Source of the DNA: Curvibacter sp. PD_MW3
GTDB lineage: Bacteria > Pseudomonadota > Gammaproteobacteria > Burkholderiales > Burkholderiaceae_C
Assembly (NCBI GenBank): GCA_002633085.1
Contig: NSIV01000003.1
Span: 268,654-332,653 of the forward strand
Length of the DNA: 64,000 bases
Direction of reading: 5' to 3'
Part shown: positions 62,242 through 64,000 of the stretch, in pieces
How positions within the stretch are numbered: the first letter of the stretch is position 1
Layout: each line of letters opens with the position of its first letter
Notes under the pieces: model-generated
Database searches by the model: none
Told to the model about the DNA's origin: nothing
The model's input: only the letters and a program-made list of their open reading frames with translations
Position numbers and translations under genes: made by a program

Positions 62242-62655
62242 ATGGACCGCCTGCAACGTTTCCTCGATGCGCAGGCCCCGGTCTTTGAACAGGCCTGCGC
62301 CGAGCTGCAGGCCGGTTGCAAGCAAAGCCACTGGATGTGGTTCATCTTTCCGCAGTTGCGCGGCCTGGGGTTGAGTGCCACCGCGCAGCACTACGGCATC
62401 GCCTCGCGGCAGGAGGCGCTGGACTACTGGTTGCACCCGGTGCTCGGGCCACGCCTGAGGCATTGCATGGCTTTGCTACTGGCGCACCGGGGCCTGAGCG
62501 CGCAGGCCATCTTCGGTGCGACCGATGCCATGAAGCTTAGGTCCTGTGCCACGCTGTTTGCAGCGGTGGCGCCGGATGAGCCGGCATTCCAGCAGGTGCT
62601 CGATCAGTACTACGCCGGTGTGCCTGACGATCGGACGCTGGCCTTGTTGCAGTAA
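62242..62655 (+). CDS. DUF1810 family protein
   Basis: A 137-residue protein of the DUF1810 family, recognised by the opening LQRFLDAQAPVFEQACAEL and the block KQSHWMWFIFPQLRGLG followed by GIASRQEALDYWLHPVLG. The function is unknown; members are small, soluble and widespread in bacteria and some eukaryotes. It follows the GST gene by 14 bases. Confidence 0.9.
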   Translation: MDRLQRFLDAQAPVFEQACAELQAGCKQSHWMWFIFPQLRGLGLSATAQHYGIASRQEALDYWLHPVLGPRLRHCMALLLAHRGLSAQAIFGATDAMKLRSCATLFAAVAPDEPAFQQVLDQYYAGVPDDRTLALLQ

Positions 62656-62665
62656 TCCCCGGATT

Positions 62666-62733
62666 TTCAAGTCAAATTGGCCTCTGACCCTTGCAGAATA
62701 TGCGCAACCAGCTATCAAAAGCATAGCGACTGC
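62666..62733 (+). repeat. Short interspersed repeat, copy 2
   Basis: A 68-base element between DUF1810 and PlsC genes: TTCAAGTCAAATTGGCC, CCCTTGCAGAATATGCGC and CCAGCTATCAAAAGCATAGC. It aligns with copy 1 at 29356-29425. GCTAT-CAAAAGC-ATAGC is a hairpin. It resembles repeats I recall in Comamonadaceae genomes. Confidence 0.7.
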
Positions 62734-62835
62734 GTGCTGCTGGGTAATTCATCAAAACCTGATCTGGCGCAGGACATCCGCCAGCGTGAGGCGCACAATA
62801 GAGACTTGTTTCTGCCTGGGCTACCTGTACCGACG

Positions 62836-63732
62836 ATGCTTCGCTTTTTACCTCCCCTTGCCAAAGGCATCATTGCATTTGTGCTGCTGGTGCTCAACAC
62901 GCTGTTCTGGTGCAGCCTGTTGTTTGCGCTGGCGCTGATCAAACTGGCGCTGCCCTTCGAGGTGGTCCGCCAGCGCATCGACCCGGCGCTCAACACCATT
63001 GCCACCGCCTGGATCGCCTGCAACAGCGGTTGGATGCGCCTCACGCAGAACACCACCTGGGACGTGCACGGCGTGGAGGCGCTGCCGTACCAGGGCTGGT
63101 ACCTGGTGAATTGCAACCACCAGTCCTGGGTCGACATCTTTGTGCTGCAGCACGTGCTGAACCGGCGCATTCCGCTGTTGAAATTTTTCCTCAAGCAGCA
63201 GCTCATCTATGTGCCGGTGATCGGCCTGGCCTGGTGGGCGCTGGACTTTCCGTTCATGAAGCGGCACGGTAAGGCCGCCTTGCGCAAGAACCCGCGCTTG
63301 CGCGCACAAGACCGCGAGACCACCCGCCGCGCTTGCGAAAAGTTCGCCCGCGTGCCCACCAGCGTGATGAACTTTGCCGAAGGCACGCGCTTCACTGCTG
63401 TCAAGCACCGGGGCCAGTCCTCGCCCTACCGCCATCTGCTCAAACCCAAGGCGGGCGCGTTGGCACTGGCGCTCAACGCCATGGGCACGCAGTTCCACTC
63501 GATGGTCGACGTGACCATCGTTTACCCCGACGGTGCGCCCACGTTCTGGGAGTTCCTGTGCGGCAAGACGCCGCGTGTGATCCTGCATGCCCGGCAGCTG
63601 GCCATTCCGCCCGAGTTCTGCACCGGCGACTACGAAGGCGACTCCGAATTCCGCGGCCAGTTCCACCGCTGGCTGGCCGGCATCTGGGAAGAGAAGGACC
63701 AGCAGATCGAGCTGCTGTTGCACGGCCGCTGA
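62836..63732 (+). CDS. Acyltransferase, PlsC/YihG-like
   Basis: A 298-residue membrane-bound 1-acylglycerolphosphate acyltransferase-like protein. N-terminal helix (KGIIAFVLLVLNTLFWCSL), then HX4D motif NHQSWVDIFVLQ and EGTR motif FAEGTRFTAVKH, both active-site blocks. Similar to E. coli YihG, involved in phospholipid synthesis. The ATG at 62836 gives the proper N-terminal helix. The longer upstream reading includes the repeat and is unlikely. Confidence 0.9.
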   Translation: MLRFLPPLAKGIIAFVLLVLNTLFWCSLLFALALIKLALPFEVVRQRIDPALNTIATAWIACNSGWMRLTQNTTWDVHGVEALPYQGWYLVNCNHQSWVDIFVLQHVLNRRIPLLKFFLKQQLIYVPVIGLAWWALDFPFMKRHGKAALRKNPRLRAQDRETTRRACEKFARVPTSVMNFAEGTRFTAVKHRGQSSPYRHLLKPKAGALALALNAMGTQFHSMVDVTIVYPDGAPTFWEFLCGKTPRVILHARQLAIPPEFCTGDYEGDSEFRGQFHRWLAGIWEEKDQQIELLLHGR

Positions 63733-63756
63733 TCCTGCGGCAACCATGCATTGCTG

Positions 63757-63785
63757 ACGGCCACCCAAGGGTGGCCGTTGTCTTT
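63757..63785. terminator. Terminator between the acyltransferase and VF530 genes
   Basis: ACGGCCACCC (63757-63766) and GGGTGGCCGT (63769-63778) form a 10-bp stem with an AA turn, followed by TGTCTTT. It lies between convergent genes. Confidence 0.75.
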
Positions 63786-63966
63786 AGTGCCCCGGTCTTG
63801 CCCGCGCCGCTGCGCGCTGGATGTCGCGCAGCATGAAGAGGTAAAGCCCCTCCACCTTGTCGCGTGCCCAAGGCGTCTTGCGCAGGAACCGCAGGCTTGA
63901 CGTGATGCTCGGGTCGTGGCTGAAGCAGCGCACCGGAATGCGCTCGGCCACGACCCGAGCATCACG
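63784..63966 (-). pseudogene. VF530-family (DUF2132) protein, C-terminal part, broken by an inverted repeat
   Basis: Reading the minus strand from 63966 gives a short open frame ending at the stop 63784-63786: AERIPVRCFSHDPSITSS, then LRFLRKTPWARDKVEGLYL, the VF530 core (double-stranded-DNA-binding fold). The part upstream should encode GVTLE...LV...HYGWxxLA, but instead the strand runs into the reverse-complement arm (63947-64000) with an in-frame stop at 63967-63969. So the gene's 5' part is missing or replaced. The C-terminal tail (RDIQRAAARARPGH) is intact. This could be a real truncation or an assembly fold-back. Confidence 0.75.
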
Positions 63967-64000
63967 TCAAGCCTGCGGTTCCTGCGCAAGACGCCTTGGG
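63867..64000. repeat. Perfect 54-bp inverted repeat with 26-nt loop at the window end
   Basis: 63867-63920 and 63947-64000 are exact reverse complements over all 54 bases. The 26-nt loop (63921-63946) contains coding sequence for ERIPVRCF. The right arm reaches the last base, so its full length is unknown. The symmetry ends exactly at the loop. Typical of a fold-back chimera at a contig end, or of a real inverted duplication. Confidence 0.97.

Noticed and set aside
63630..63989. A 119-codon minus-strand frame at the window end
   Set aside because: It crosses the inverted repeat in another frame and runs antisense to the acyltransferase end. The VF530 frame is the one with recognisable motifs.
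1..64000. CRISPR arrays, tRNA or rRNA genes, IS elements or prophage
   Set aside because: No regularly spaced direct repeats, tRNA T-loop signatures in intergenic gaps, transposase or phage genes were seen. A tRNAscan-SE and CRISPR search could not be run.

Overview
The window looks like chromosomal DNA from a high-G+C betaproteobacterium of the order Burkholderiales, most likely family Comamonadaceae. Three things point there: the housekeeping orders hpf-ptsN-hprK and bamE-dapB-exbBD-leuS-lptE-holA, several tripartite-tricarboxylate (Bug/TctC) receptors, and intergenic palindromic repeats of a kind I recall from that family. No rRNA, tRNA, CRISPR array, insertion sequence or prophage was recognised. 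About 57 protein genes can be supported.

Layout. 1-6000: the 3' end of ssb, then an operon for an RND efflux pump, a DUF2892 membrane protein, an OsmC protein and a CsoR-like repressor, with a promoter and operator that fit control by that repressor. 6047-7000: a lone, lower-G+C gene for a nucleoside-deoxyribosyltransferase/TIR-like protein, a candidate defence or stress effector. 7120-8262: mnmA. 8314-29371: a 21-kb accessory catabolic and uptake cluster. It holds two paralogous LysR regulators, a GlcG/HbpS protein, a branched-chain-type ABC importer whose permease and both ATPases are fused in one chain, a cupin, an aldehyde dehydrogenase, a ThDP enzyme, a short-chain dehydrogenase, three Bug receptors, a signal-less periplasmic-binding-fold protein, two flavoproteins (one TcuA-like), TcuB and a ModA-like binding protein. 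Three related LysR-type boxes precede the GlcG-like gene, the ABC operon and tcuA, so the cluster probably acts as one regulon for an unidentified organic acid.

29407-40314: nudJ, pntAB, an acyl-CoA ligase gene, mtnN, corA, hpf-ptsN-hprK, fur and bamE. 40333-48391: dapB, exbB/exbD, leuS, lptE, holA, proA and a small c-type cytochrome. 48499-53925: gshA, kup, a convergent Bug receptor and gshB. 53955-55166: an orphan flagellin gene with a sigma-28-like promoter. 55359-58719: a class II amidotransferase, a DHA2 exporter and a CDF metal transporter on the minus strand. 58858-63732: a CWC protein, an ArnT-like glycosyltransferase, a PAP2 phosphatase, a GST, a DUF1810 protein and a PlsC-type acyltransferase.

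The last 134 bases form a perfect 54-bp inverted repeat with a 26-nt loop. It breaks a VF530-family gene and may be a contig-end fold-back artefact. Leader hairpins lie upstream of corA, hpf and pntA, and at least two families of short interspersed repeats are present.
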